From Defluviitaleaceae bacterium (GTDB taxonomy: Bacteria; Bacillota; Clostridia; Lachnospirales; WQUN01): a stretch of DNA of 41,326 nucleotides. The notes under the pieces are model-generated. The model was not told the DNA's origin. It did not search any database and worked only from the letters and a program-made list of their open reading frames with translations. Both the position numbers and the translations under genes were made by a program. Positions 1 through 7,813 of this stretch are shown here, in pieces. Positions within the stretch are counted from its first letter, which is position 1. Each line of letters opens with the position of its first letter. The stretch spans positions 1 through 41,326 of the forward strand of contig WRGY01000121.1 of the NCBI GenBank assembly GCA_009786925.1, read 5' to 3'.

Positions 1-911
1 GCATCGGTGAGGGCAAGGTCTGCTTGGGCATTTCTATTGAAAACACTGGCAAACATAAGCCCTGCCGAGCCGATTATACCCATTTCGTCCTTTGTAAATG
101 TACGCGATTTTGTACAATCGTCTATTCTAAAGAAGCCGATTAGCTCATTGTTCATAAATAGCGGCAGACATACAATGGAGAGCATTTCGTATTGGGAAAA
201 AAATGCCTCCTCCTGTGGCGGAAGGTCTGCCAGTGGTGAGTTTATGCTCTCGCCTCGTTCAAATTTTTCCAGCCAGCTCTTCCATTCACTGTATGGGTAG
301 CTAGACCCCAGTGGGACGGACTTTCTCTGCTTTCCTATTTCACTTAACCACTCGTAACGCATCACAAAATGCAACTCATCATCTATTATTTCGTTACGCA
401 ATATCTGCACGCGGTCTACCTTTAAGCAACGCCCTACGATTTCCATGCCTTCCATCAATACTTGCATGGTATCCTCTTTGTTTGCGGTCAGTAGAGCCTC
501 TGCGGATTTTATTACTGCGGAGAGCAAGTTTTCGGAGGCTTTTGTCTCCCTCATGTCCTTCATGTATTCTACAAGCAGCGTTTTTCCTTCATATGTTACG
601 CATTCACCAAAAACCTCTACAGGAAGCTCCTCACCGTTTGGTAAACGATACATCCAATCACTGCAATGATAGCTGCCAGCCTCAAAAGCCCCTCTGACAA
701 GCATGTCTGAAAGCTCGGCAGAAGTCGTGCCGCATGGTTGATACTCCGGCAAACAATCCAAATACCTTGCAATGCATTCTTCCTTAGTCTTTATCCCAAA
801 AGTATCCAACAACCGCTGATTGCAATCAATCAGCTTATACGTATCGTCCCATATTTTTATCATCATGGGTGATGCATCCAATAACAAGTCTGCCAGTTCG
901 AGTCCGTGCAT
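1..911 (-). CDS. PAS-GAF sensor protein, C-terminus cut off by window edge
   Basis: An open frame runs leftwards from an ATG at 911 off the window edge without a stop, giving at least 303 residues. The start has a good ribosome binding site (GAGGTGA, 4-5 bases upstream). Residues about 5-118 read as a PAS domain (MIKIWDDTYKLIDCN, then a YQPCGTTSAEL segment and PNGEELPVEVFGE). Residues about 130-300 read as a GAF domain (LPLFMNNELIGFFRID, TKDEMGIIGSAG). No membrane segment precedes the PAS, so this is probably a cytoplasmic signal sensor. The output domain (histidine kinase, GGDEF or other) lies outside the window. The PAS resembles that of the hybrid kinase at 30043-32604, suggesting the two are related. 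Domain calls are by motif only. Confidence 0.8.
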   Translation of the reverse strand, partial: MHGLELADLLLDASPMMIKIWDDTYKLIDCNQRLLDTFGIKTKEECIARYLDCLPEYQPCGTTSAELSDMLVRGAFEAGSYHCSDWMYRLPNGEELPVEVFGECVTYEGKTLLVEYMKDMRETKASENLLSAVIKSAEALLTANKEDTMQVLMEGMEIVGRCLKVDRVQILRNEIIDDELHFVMRYEWLSEIGKQRKSVPLGSSYPYSEWKSWLEKFERGESINSPLADLPPQEEAFFSQYEMLSIVCLPLFMNNELIGFFRIDDCTKSRTFTKDEMGIIGSAGLMFASVFNRNAQADLALTD

Positions 912-940
912 ACTTCACCTCGGCATTTTTTTTCACTATA

Positions 941-970
941 ACACAAAAAAAGCCACGTTTCCATGGCTTT
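941..970 (-). terminator. Rho-independent terminator after mazF
   Basis: AAAGCCA (949-955) pairs perfectly with TGGCTTT (964-970) around an 8-base loop. On the minus strand the stem is followed by a T-rich run. It lies just downstream of the mazF stop at 987 and closes the gerS-alr-mazF unit. T-rich sequence also flanks it on the plus strand, so it may work in both directions. Confidence 0.75.
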
Positions 971-986
971 GTGTTTTTGGCAGATT

Positions 987-1334
987 TTATGTATCCAACC
1001 CAAGGCTGATACTGATTGCGCGATTTACCCGACGCATTATATTTTCGTCCAAGCGGCATATTTTTTCGCGCAGTCGTTTTTTATCAATCGTGCGTATTTG
1101 TTCCAACAAAATAACAGAGTCCTTTACCAGTGTAGAATTTGCCGAATCAATTTCTATATGCGTAGGTAGTTTTGCTTTATTAATTTGTGATGTAATGGCG
1201 GCACAGATTACTGTGGGGCTGTATTTGTTACCCACATCGTTTTGTATAATTAAAACAGGGCGCACTCCGCCTTGCTCTGACCCTATTACGGGACTCAGGT
1301 CTGCGTAAAAGATTTCGCCTCTCCATACTTGCAC
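987..1334 (-). CDS. mazF: MazF/NdoA-type endoribonuclease toxin, no antitoxin gene adjacent
   Basis: A 115-residue protein of the MazF/PemK/NdoA family, mRNA interferases that cut single-stranded RNA at short motifs. The sequence shows the family N-terminus [19 protein letters not shown], then [17 protein letters not shown] and the [17 protein letters not shown] block, close to Bacillus NdoA and of normal length. The start is GTG at 1334 because GGAGGTG sits 6 bases upstream; a TTG at 1349 in the same frame is itself part of that ribosome binding site. It follows alr by 36 bases, the classical Bacillota position. The usual small antitoxin gene (mazE/ndoAI) between alr and mazF is absent, and no such frame fits in the gap. 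The antitoxin may be elsewhere or the protein may be free-standing. Confidence 0.92.
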   Translation of the reverse strand: MQVWRGEIFYADLSPVIGSEQGGVRPVLIIQNDVGNKYSPTVICAAITSQINKAKLPTHIEIDSANSTLVKDSVILLEQIRTIDKKRLREKICRLDENIMRRVNRAISISLGLDT

Positions 1335-1370
1335 ATCTATCACCTCCAACTGATTAGATTGTTCCCACCA

Positions 1371-2525
1371 TTAATTGGAAATATACACTCGAGGGACACG
1401 TTTTCCTATACAGCATAAAATTTCGTAACTGATTGTACCCACAGTGTCTGCCAAACACTCGGCACTTATGTTGTTATCTATGGTATCAAGCATTATTACG
1501 GGGTCGCCCGGTTTTACATCAGGTATATCCGTGACATCCACCATACACTGGTCCATACAAATGGCACCCGCAATCGGTGCAAACTTTCCGTTAACAAGCA
1601 CCCTACCGCCATGCGAGAGCCTCCGCGGATAGCCGTCTGCATAGCCTACAGGAAGCACTGCGATTGTACTCGGACGTGTTGTTTTATAGATATGACCGTA
1701 GCTTATGCCTACATCAGCAGGCAGCTGTTTTACCATGCTGACCTGCGACATAAAGCGCATGACAGGCTTTAACCCAAACCCCTTACATACTTCTGCCATT
1801 TCTCCCGAAGGTGGGTGTCCATACAGCAAAATCCCGGGTCTCACTACATCAAGGAATAAATTTTTCATATGTATATCAAAGTTTTTGCGCAAAATTTGTG
1901 ATATTGCGCCGGAGTTTGCTGTATGTTTTATGGGAATATGCAGGCCGCGGTCTTGCAGCTCGCCCACCACCCAATTAAAGCGAGCGAGCTGCTCATGCAT
2001 AAAGCTACTGTCATATGCGTCTGATGTAGCAAAATGGGTGTAGATGCCCTCCGGATACAGATTGGGATTTTTTGAGATGGAGCAGATTTCATCCACGCTT
2101 TCTTTTGTTGGTAAAAAGCCCAGACGGCTCATGCCTGTGTCAATTTTTATATGTATAGTCGCCCGCTTATTGTATCGGGCGGCCTGTGACGCTAAAATCA
2201 CTGCACTTTCCTCACTAAATACAGTCTGCGTCAAATTGTTTTCTATAATGTACGGCAAAAGCGGCTCGGGTGTAAATCCCATGACCAAAATGGGCAGAGT
2301 GATTCCGTTTTCTCGCAGGGTAACGCCCTCTTCGCAAATAGCTACGCCAAGCGACCCCACACCGCCCGAAACAAGTGTATGTGCCACAGGCACGGCTCCG
2401 TGACCATAGCCGTCTGCTTTTACAATCCCCATGATGTCTACGCCACCAAAATAATTTTTGAGCGACATTAAATTATGCGACAAATGCGCAAGATTAATTT
2501 CTGCCCATGCTCTTTGGTACTTCAC
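1371..2525 (-). CDS. alr: Alanine racemase
   Basis: Pyridoxal-phosphate enzyme of 384 residues that interconverts L- and D-alanine for peptidoglycan. In Clostridia an alr beside gerS may instead supply a spore-associated racemase. The PLP lysine is K36 in the IVKADGYGHG motif. The catalytic tyrosine is about residue 276 in SYGHIYKT, and the GAICMDQCMVDVT block is typical of the C-terminal beta domain. The length is normal. The start is GTG at 2525 with a GGGTGA-like ribosome binding site. It lies 31 bases after the GerS-like lipoprotein gene and 36 bases before mazF on the same strand, so the three probably share a transcript. Confidence 0.95.
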   Translation of the reverse strand: MKYQRAWAEINLAHLSHNLMSLKNYFGGVDIMGIVKADGYGHGAVPVAHTLVSGGVGSLGVAICEEGVTLRENGITLPILVMGFTPEPLLPYIIENNLTQTVFSEESAVILASQAARYNKRATIHIKIDTGMSRLGFLPTKESVDEICSISKNPNLYPEGIYTHFATSDAYDSSFMHEQLARFNWVVGELQDRGLHIPIKHTANSGAISQILRKNFDIHMKNLFLDVVRPGILLYGHPPSGEMAEVCKGFGLKPVMRFMSQVSMVKQLPADVGISYGHIYKTTRPSTIAVLPVGYADGYPRRLSHGGRVLVNGKFAPIAGAICMDQCMVDVTDIPDVKPGDPVIMLDTIDNNISAECLADTVGTISYEILCCIGKRVPRVYISN

Positions 2526-2556
2526 AAAAAATCACCCAAAATTCAGTTTGTACAAA

Positions 2557-3204
2557 CTATAATGTAAATAATGCGTCTGCCAATGATACGTTTTTCTCAA
2601 AAACGTGATATGTAACAACAATACGCTCTGTGCCGTCGCGGTCAAAGACAACTAATTTTACAGGAACCAAGCTCTCGTTGTCTACCCACAAACGCGCAGT
2701 GGAAAGATATGGATGGTCGCCGGGTACAGTAGCCTCTAAAACAGTACGCACGCCTTCTTCCATATCCGATACGCTAACAGAAATCTCATCACTTTGCAAA
2801 TAATTTTTTATAAAACTCGTTAAAAAAATTTCGCTACGTTCCTGTGTTTCGCTTACAAGAAGGTTTACACTGCCGTTTACTCTGCTGTTAAACTGAAATA
2901 TTTGCTTGTTATCGCTGGTTGTCACACTTCCTGCCACATGCTCAGGTGCAGTGACCTCTACACGGTATTCTCCCGTAATCCTGGCATGTTGGATTGTCTC
3001 ATATGTATTTACACCCTTGTTTGAACGATACTCAACTGTAGCGATTGCTCGAAAAGTTTCGAGTTCCATGAGCATTTTTTGCACACGCTCAAATGCGGAT
3101 ATTTCTTCCGTGTCTGTGGGTCCTCTCAGGTCGCTCCCTCCACACGCCGCAAAAACAGCCAACAATGTCAGTACGATGGTAATTTGCAATACTTTTTTAA
3201 ACAT
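2557..3204 (-). CDS. GerS-like LolA-fold lipoprotein
   Basis: A 215-residue secreted lipoprotein with an N-terminal hydrophobic signal and a lipobox ending at C21 (VFAAC). The rest reads as a beta-rich LolA/MucB-like fold, with alternating strands such as FRAIATVEYRSN, YRVEVTAPEH and KQIFQFNSRVNGSVNLLV. In Clostridioides difficile the germination lipoprotein gene gerS sits immediately before an alanine racemase gene; GerS works with GerSI to licence the cortex hydrolase SleC. Position and fold both match here, so a role in spore cortex hydrolysis is a fair inference, although I cannot show orthology. Its ribosome binding site GGAGGG lies in the 3' arm of a long hairpin (3209-3253), so its translation may be controlled. 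Confidence 0.72.
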   Translation of the reverse strand: MFKKVLQITIVLTLLAVFAACGGSDLRGPTDTEEISAFERVQKMLMELETFRAIATVEYRSNKGVNTYETIQHARITGEYRVEVTAPEHVAGSVTTSDNKQIFQFNSRVNGSVNLLVSETQERSEIFLTSFIKNYLQSDEISVSVSDMEEGVRTVLEATVPGDHPYLSTARLWVDNESLVPVKLVVFDRDGTERIVVTYHVFEKNVSLADALFTL

Positions 3205-3208
3205 AAAA

Positions 3209-3253
3209 AATTCCCTCCGTTAAATTATTTTTTATAATTATACGAAGGGAATT
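3209..3253 (-). terminator. Long hairpin that is both a terminator and a cover for the gerS-like ribosome binding site
   Basis: AATTCCCTCCGT (3209-3220) and ACGAAGGGAATT (3242-3253) pair over 12 positions with one mismatch, with a 21-base AT-rich loop. Read on the minus strand, the 3' arm contains GGAGGG, the ribosome binding site of the lipoprotein gene, and is followed by TTTTTT and then the ATG at 3204. The structure therefore looks like an intrinsic terminator for the upstream degV-ndpA-GH130 genes and also sequesters the next start. It may set relative expression of the two gene groups. Confidence 0.7.
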
Positions 3254-3265
3254 GAGGTTTAATGC

Positions 3266-4282
3266 TTAGTCTCTCCCGATGTCGCTGTCACCATGGAGCA
3301 AATTGTTTGTTTCCTTAGTAAATTTAATAATATCGTCTACAGTGCCAAAGGCAATGCCTGTGTAGGTATCTGCCGTGCCATAGTATATTGCAATACGCCT
3401 CGTAGGCGCGTCTACAAGTGCCGCGCATGGGAAACACACATTTTGTACAAAGCCGACTGTCTCGTATGGCTCCTCCGGGGTAAGCAAATAATTCCCGCTC
3501 CTATAAAGCACTTTGGATGGATTTTCCAAATCCAACAACGCCGCACCAAAACTGTAGACATATCCGTTGCATGTAAGTACAACACCGTGATAAATCATGA
3601 GCCAGCCCTCGTCGGTCTCTATGGGAATCGGCCCCGCACCTATCTTGAGAGACTGCCACGAGCCACCCGCCTTCATCACACAGCGATGCTTGCCCCAAAA
3701 CGTCATATCAGGGCTTTCTGAAAGATAAATATCGCCAAACGGCGTATGTCCGTTATCACTTGGGCGCGAAAGAAGTACATAGTTTCCGCCGATTTTACGC
3801 GGGAAAAGCACCCCATTACGGTTATGCGGCAAAAACGCATTTTCTAATCGCGTAAATGTCTTAAAATCCCGCGTTTTTCCAAGTCCGATAGTGGGCGACC
3901 CTGCAAAAGAAGTACACCACATTATAAAATAATCATCACCGATTTTTGTAACGCGAGGGTCATAGCCATAGGCCGGTTGAAACGGCTTTCCGCTTTCATC
4001 CACCCATTTTATGTCTTCGTCGTCCAGTTGCCAGTTGACAGCATCCTTACTCCTGCCAAAATGCAAATGCATGGTGATGTCCTTGTGGTCTGCGCGAAAA
4101 ACCCCTACAAACTCATCCCCATACGGCACAACCGCACTGTTAAATACCCTTGCCGCCTTAGGCCCCGGGTTTTGTTTGAAAATCGGGTTGCCGCTGTACC
4201 GCCAAAGTATTTCTTTATGCCCTGTGGGTTTTTCTTCCCATGGCATATTAGGTATTGCTTGCTCTCCAAATATTTTCGCCAT
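3266..4282 (-). CDS. GH130 family beta-mannoside phosphorylase
   Basis: A 338-residue cytoplasmic protein of glycoside hydrolase family 130, inverting phosphorylases that split beta-mannosides (for example mannosyl-glucose, mannooligosaccharides or beta-1,2-mannobiose) with phosphate to give mannose-1-phosphate. Family signs are the N-terminal WRYSGNPIF, FNSAVVPYGDEFVGVFRAD, the catalytic aspartate D108 in YGYDPRVTKIG, and HTPFGDIYLSESPDM. There is no signal peptide. The start at 4282 has GGGGAGG upstream. It follows the nucleoid-associated protein gene by 14 bases. Exact substrate and subfamily cannot be read from the sequence, and no mannoside transporter is adjacent. Confidence 0.88.
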   Translation of the reverse strand: MAKIFGEQAIPNMPWEEKPTGHKEILWRYSGNPIFKQNPGPKAARVFNSAVVPYGDEFVGVFRADHKDITMHLHFGRSKDAVNWQLDDEDIKWVDESGKPFQPAYGYDPRVTKIGDDYFIMWCTSFAGSPTIGLGKTRDFKTFTRLENAFLPHNRNGVLFPRKIGGNYVLLSRPSDNGHTPFGDIYLSESPDMTFWGKHRCVMKAGGSWQSLKIGAGPIPIETDEGWLMIYHGVVLTCNGYVYSFGAALLDLENPSKVLYRSGNYLLTPEEPYETVGFVQNVCFPCAALVDAPTRRIAIYYGTADTYTGIAFGTVDDIIKFTKETNNLLHGDSDIGRD

Positions 4283-4296
4283 TTTTGCCTCCCCTT

Positions 4297-5283
4297 TTAT
4301 ACCAATCGTAAGTTTTTAAATAAAACCGACACTGTACCGTCTTGGTGTGTGGTGATTTCCAAATCATCTTCGATGGCTACAAGCTCGGCAGGAAAGCGGA
4401 TTTCCACGCCATTTTCCGCTTTGATTTTATGTGTAGAAAACTGTTGCTTTACCACCTTTTCACCCAGTGGGACATCCGCAGTGACCCCCGCCTCGCGTAA
4501 TGTATTGACGTACTGCTCTTTGATTTCACTGTCCTCAAACGCTTTTGCCGCCACATTGTCCATAGAAATAAAACCATCTTCGCTGTCAGATTCGTCCAGT
4601 ACAGCAGTTTTTATTTTTGCAGACATTTTTGGGTCATTATTAAAATATTCTTCGACAAACTCTGTAGTTACCTCACTGATGAGTACGGCTTGCTCCTTCT
4701 TAGAAGGCGTGGTTTCGCAATCCAAAAACATCTCGGAAAAATACATAACACTGTTGCCCTCGATGACCTCGGGCTTTTCGGTAATGCTTATTGGCATTGC
4801 CGCTCCCTCCAGGCCGATTAATGCCGCATACTCTACTTTACCACTACTAAACGGCAGAGCGTTACATGTCTTTAGCTGAATATCAGAGCCTTTTGAATTA
4901 TGCGAGTATACCTCTAAGTAATGTAGCAAAAGAACGGCAAAAAAATCGCCGCTCTTATGACCCACCCTTGCGATTAGCATGTCACAGGGCGGGATTTTTG
5001 GATATTTTTTCATGATTGCGTCCATTTTTTCGGCGATTAATTGAGATGTTTCTTTAAAATATTTTTCTCCGTTTTGGTATGCGGTAAGCCAGCCGTAAAT
5101 CTCTGCATCGGGCTTAAAATCCGCCGTGCGCACCGCAACATTGTTTATTAGTTTCTTCACATGCTTTGTGATAAACGCCTCGCATGTTTCGCTTTCGAAA
5201 TCCAACTCTGTGTCAGAAAAATTTGATGGAGGCCCATCGTTTCTTAATATATGAAGGATTGCGTTTTTAATTTTAATAGCCAC
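4297..5283 (-). CDS. Nucleoid-associated protein, NdpA/YejK family
   Basis: A 328-residue protein resembling the 37-kDa nucleoid-associated family (E. coli YejK/NdpA). Recognisable features are the N-terminal IKNAILHILRND, the DMLIARVGHKSGDFFAVLLLHY segment, the acidic middle part and the C-terminal VEIRFPAELV block. E. coli YejK binds the nucleoid and has been reported to affect topoisomerase IV and gyrase; the role of Bacillota members is little known. The start is GTG at 5283 with a G-rich ribosome binding site. It is 15 bases downstream of degV and 14 upstream of the GH130 gene, so it is in the same operon. Confidence 0.82.
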   Translation of the reverse strand: MAIKIKNAILHILRNDGPPSNFSDTELDFESETCEAFITKHVKKLINNVAVRTADFKPDAEIYGWLTAYQNGEKYFKETSQLIAEKMDAIMKKYPKIPPCDMLIARVGHKSGDFFAVLLLHYLEVYSHNSKGSDIQLKTCNALPFSSGKVEYAALIGLEGAAMPISITEKPEVIEGNSVMYFSEMFLDCETTPSKKEQAVLISEVTTEFVEEYFNNDPKMSAKIKTAVLDESDSEDGFISMDNVAAKAFEDSEIKEQYVNTLREAGVTADVPLGEKVVKQQFSTHKIKAENGVEIRFPAELVAIEDDLEITTHQDGTVSVLFKNLRLV

Positions 5284-5298
5284 CTTTTGTCCCCCTGC

Positions 5299-6183
5299 CT
5301 ACTCTATACTTACTCGTTCTTTTTTTGCATTAAACATCACTGCGATGGTACCCGGACCTGTATGCGCACCTATTACAGGGCCTATGTCATTTACAACAAT
5401 GTCTATTTCTCCAAATTTTTCGGATAGTAATGTCTTTAATTGCTCTGCACTCTCCGGCACATCACTATGTGCGATGCATACCGGCTCGCCTTTGATGTAT
5501 TCGTATTTTTCCATATTGTCTACAAAGAGTGAAAGTGCCTTGTTTCGACCGCGAGCTTTGCCTACAGGGGCAAGTTTGCCTGTATCAGAGATGGTCAAAA
5601 TAGGCTTTACATTTAGCATGGTACCTATCACGGCTTTTGTACCGGAAATCCTGCCACCACGTTTTAGGTGATGCAAGTCATCCGCCATCACCCAGTGATG
5701 CAATGTTTTTACTGTTTCTTCTAATATCTCTGCGGCTTCGTTGAGCGTTTTGCCTTCGTCACGGACTTTTGCAGCCTTTATTGCTAAAAGACCTTGTCCC
5801 AGTGACGCAGATTTGCTATCTATTGTAATCACCTTGCACCCTGGAAATGTTGCCATTGCTTCACGAGAGGCCAAAATACTCTGGTCATAACTTTTGCTCA
5901 ACATGGACGACAGGCACATATATAATATGTTTTTTCCGTCTTCAAGATATGGTTTCCATGCATCCATGTATCGATGTGATGTTACTTGTGTAGTTGTGCC
6001 TTTTTTGCCTTCTCGCAATGCATTATAAAAATCCTTAACAGGCAACTCTCTATAATCCAGATGGTTGTAATATTCCTTGCCGTCGAGTGTATAAATATAC
6101 GGTATCACGTTTAAGTCTAAATCTTTTGCCATTTTATCGGGCAAGTCTACTGTCGAGTCAACAAAAATCACATAGTTTTTCAT
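5299..6183 (-). CDS. DegV family fatty-acid binding protein (copy 1)
   Basis: A 294-residue DegV protein. DegV family members bind a fatty acid in a deep pocket, and the FakB type presents it to a fatty-acid kinase. Visible motifs are VIFVDSTVDLP at the start, the TSH stretch at about residue 92, SASLGQGLL, LHHLKRGGRISG, NVKPILTI and GTHTGPGT-like IGAHTGPGTIAV near the end. The ATG at 6183 is chosen because AAAGGAG sits upstream. A longer reading with a hydrophobic, low-quality N-terminus is possible but has no ribosome binding site. No fakA-like kinase gene lies in this window. It heads the minus-strand operon that continues to the GH130 gene. A second copy is at 10515-11402. Confidence 0.92.
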   Translation of the reverse strand: MKNYVIFVDSTVDLPDKMAKDLDLNVIPYIYTLDGKEYYNHLDYRELPVKDFYNALREGKKGTTTQVTSHRYMDAWKPYLEDGKNILYMCLSSMLSKSYDQSILASREAMATFPGCKVITIDSKSASLGQGLLAIKAAKVRDEGKTLNEAAEILEETVKTLHHWVMADDLHHLKRGGRISGTKAVIGTMLNVKPILTISDTGKLAPVGKARGRNKALSLFVDNMEKYEYIKGEPVCIAHSDVPESAEQLKTLLSEKFGEIDIVVNDIGPVIGAHTGPGTIAVMFNAKKERVSIE

Positions 6184-6261
6184 ATTTAAAATTCTCCTTT
6201 GACTTATTTTACCACTCTTCTTCCAATAATAAACAAAAAACAAGCAGGTGTAAAGCCTTTC

Positions 6262-6270
6262 TGCTATAAT
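6262..6270 (+). promoter_or_regulatory. Extended -10 promoter candidate for ogt
   Basis: TGCTATAAT is a perfect extended -10 element (TGnTATAAT) in the divergent gap between degV and ogt. No good -35 hexamer lies 16-18 bases upstream, as is common for extended -10 promoters. The leader to the ATG at 6338 would be about 60 bases and would contain the small GCGCA/TGCGC hairpin. Confidence 0.55.
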
Positions 6271-6302
6271 GAGAGTGTTGAAAATTCGTAAAATTAAGTA
6301 GT

Positions 6303-6317
6303 GCGCAGAGAGTGCGC
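6303..6317 (+). repeat. GCGCA-GAGAG-TGCGC intergenic hairpin
   Basis: GCGCA (6303-6307) and TGCGC (6313-6317) form a 5-bp stem with loop GAGAG, followed by GCTTCAAAGG just before the ogt start. A nearly identical hairpin with loop AAGAG lies at 37832-37846, and related GCGC palindromes lie at 8219-8228 and 18949-18960. All are in gaps directly upstream of a ribosome binding site. Confidence 0.5.
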
Positions 6318-6337
6318 GCTTCAAAGGATGAAAATAT

Positions 6338-6784
6338 ATGCAAAAAGAATATCTGTCACCGGTCGGGATTTTAACAATAACCTCTGACGGCGAACATATC
6401 ACAGAAATAAAATATTTGACTACACGAATGATACAGCAATGCGGCGATGCTGTAATACGTGAATGTGAGAAGGAGCTGGACGCTTACTTTGCGGGCAAAT
6501 TGCGTGACTTTTCTGTACCTATCAAACCAAAAGGCACAGCATTTCGTATGAAGGTATGGGAAGAATTGCAAAGAATCCCTTATGGTGAGGTAATAAGCTA
6601 TAAAGAACTCGCAAAAAGAATAGAAAATCCCGCCGCAGTGCGTGCAGTGGGCGGGGCAAACCATCACAATCCGATTAACATAATAATCCCATGCCATAGG
6701 GTTATAGGTGCAAACGGCAAACTGACAGGCTATGGCGGAGGGCTTGATAAAAAGGAGTTTTTATTAAACTTAGAACGACAATAA
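6338..6784 (+). CDS. ogt: Methylated-DNA-protein cysteine S-methyltransferase
   Basis: A 148-residue suicide repair protein that moves the alkyl group from O6-alkylguanine in DNA to its own cysteine. The acceptor is C119 in the IIPCHRVIG motif. The helix-turn-helix DNA-binding part (WEELQRIPYGEVISYKELAKRI, arginine finger in AVRAVGGANHHNP) and the GYGGGLDKKEFLLNLE tail are complete. It is slightly short at the N-terminus compared with E. coli Ogt, as in many Clostridia. It is divergent from degV and ends inside the 3' end of spoIIIAE (15-base tail-to-tail overlap). Confidence 0.95.
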   Translation: MQKEYLSPVGILTITSDGEHITEIKYLTTRMIQQCGDAVIRECEKELDAYFAGKLRDFSVPIKPKGTAFRMKVWEELQRIPYGEVISYKELAKRIENPAAVRAVGGANHHNPINIIIPCHRVIGANGKLTGYGGGLDKKEFLLNLERQ

Positions 6785-7813
6785 AATCACTACGGAGTAA
6801 ATACACATCACACCAATAAGTGCGGCCGCATTAAAAAGCATGGCCATATGCTTGCCTATTCCATCCATGAGTGCGACCAGTCTTTTGTCAGCTATTGGCT
6901 GTAAAAACGCCGCAACCACTCGATAAATAAATGACATGACAAGCATCTTCAAAAGCGGTGTCGCAAGCACAAAGCACAAAACCAAAACCAATGCTACAAG
7001 CACGCCGCTTCTTGCCGCTTGGCTAAAGCTGACCACGGTATCTACCGCCGCAGAAAACGCCCCACCCACCACAGGCACTGCACCTACAACATTTCGCGAA
7101 GTACGTATGGCAACATTACTTATGATGGGTGCAGAAAATCGTTGCAATGTAAGCAAAAATGCAAATGCCGCCAAAATCCCCTTTAGTGACCAGCTTGCAA
7201 TTTTTCGCATTAGTTGTGCCATTTTTTCCAGCTTATGCCCATCGGGTGCGATTTGCCCTGCTATATCGAGTGCGGCAGAAGAAAAAACAAGAGGAATAAA
7301 TAAACCGGAGATAAACCATGTCACCAGTTGTAACGCAAAAAACATCATCGGCTGAAATGCCGCCGCCCCCACAAAGTTACCACCCATTACCATCAGCCCA
7401 ATCATAAGCGGTATGGAGGCATACATAAGAGCAGTCACAATACCCACAAGAGAATTTAACATCCCCACGACAATATAAAACGAAGAAACAACTAATAACG
7501 CCGCCATCAGATAAGTTACATAAAAGCCCGTTTCACTTGCGGATTTATGCTTAAATGCCTCTGTCAAGCAACTCATCAACGCACCGAGGGTTGCGATTAC
7601 CACAAGCTGGCGTATTAGTTGTCCATTTGCAATAAATTCTGCAAAAACCACATCCCCAAAGGCTGTAATCACACCACTAAGAGATAGATTAATCTGACCT
7701 GTGAGTGCGTCACGCACAAGGTCTGTAAAACGCGGCATACCGGGTCTGTCCAATATCCCTACGTCATAACTGTTTACCACCTCTACAATTTCATCTACAA
7801 TGCTCATATTCAT
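6770..7813 (-). CDS. spoIIIAE: Stage III sporulation protein AE
   Basis: A 347-residue polytopic membrane protein of the SpoIIIAE family, a core membrane part of the SpoIIIA-SpoIIQ channel that links mother cell and forespore after engulfment. Many hydrophobic helices are visible (VVIATLGALMSCL, TYLMAALLVVSSFYIVVGML, LMVMGGNFVGAAAF, LVALVLVLCFVLATPLLKMLV). The conserved FSAPIISNVAIRTSRNVVGAVPVVGGAFSAAVDTVV block is family-typical. It is shorter than the approximately 400-residue Bacillus protein. The N-terminus begins MNMSIVDEIVEVV and lacks the usual signal peptide. Its ATG overlaps the spoIIIAD stop (ATGA). The operon ends here rather than continuing to AF. Confidence 0.95.
   Translation of the reverse strand: MNMSIVDEIVEVVNSYDVGILDRPGMPRFTDLVRDALTGQINLSLSGVITAFGDVVFAEFIANGQLIRQLVVIATLGALMSCLTEAFKHKSASETGFYVTYLMAALLVVSSFYIVVGMLNSLVGIVTALMYASIPLMIGLMVMGGNFVGAAAFQPMMFFALQLVTWFISGLFIPLVFSSAALDIAGQIAPDGHKLEKMAQLMRKIASWSLKGILAAFAFLLTLQRFSAPIISNVAIRTSRNVVGAVPVVGGAFSAAVDTVVSFSQAARSGVLVALVLVLCFVLATPLLKMLVMSFIYRVVAAFLQPIADKRLVALMDGIGKHMAMLFNAAALIGVMCIYSVVILLSF

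Noticed and set aside
820-1308. A 162-residue plus-strand frame opposite mazF and the PAS-GAF gene
   Set aside because: It is the reverse of clear coding sequence with strong family motifs and has no ribosome binding site.
6184-6402. Longer N-terminus for the first DegV protein
   Set aside because: The extension has no DegV homology pattern and the ATG at 6183 has a good ribosome binding site.
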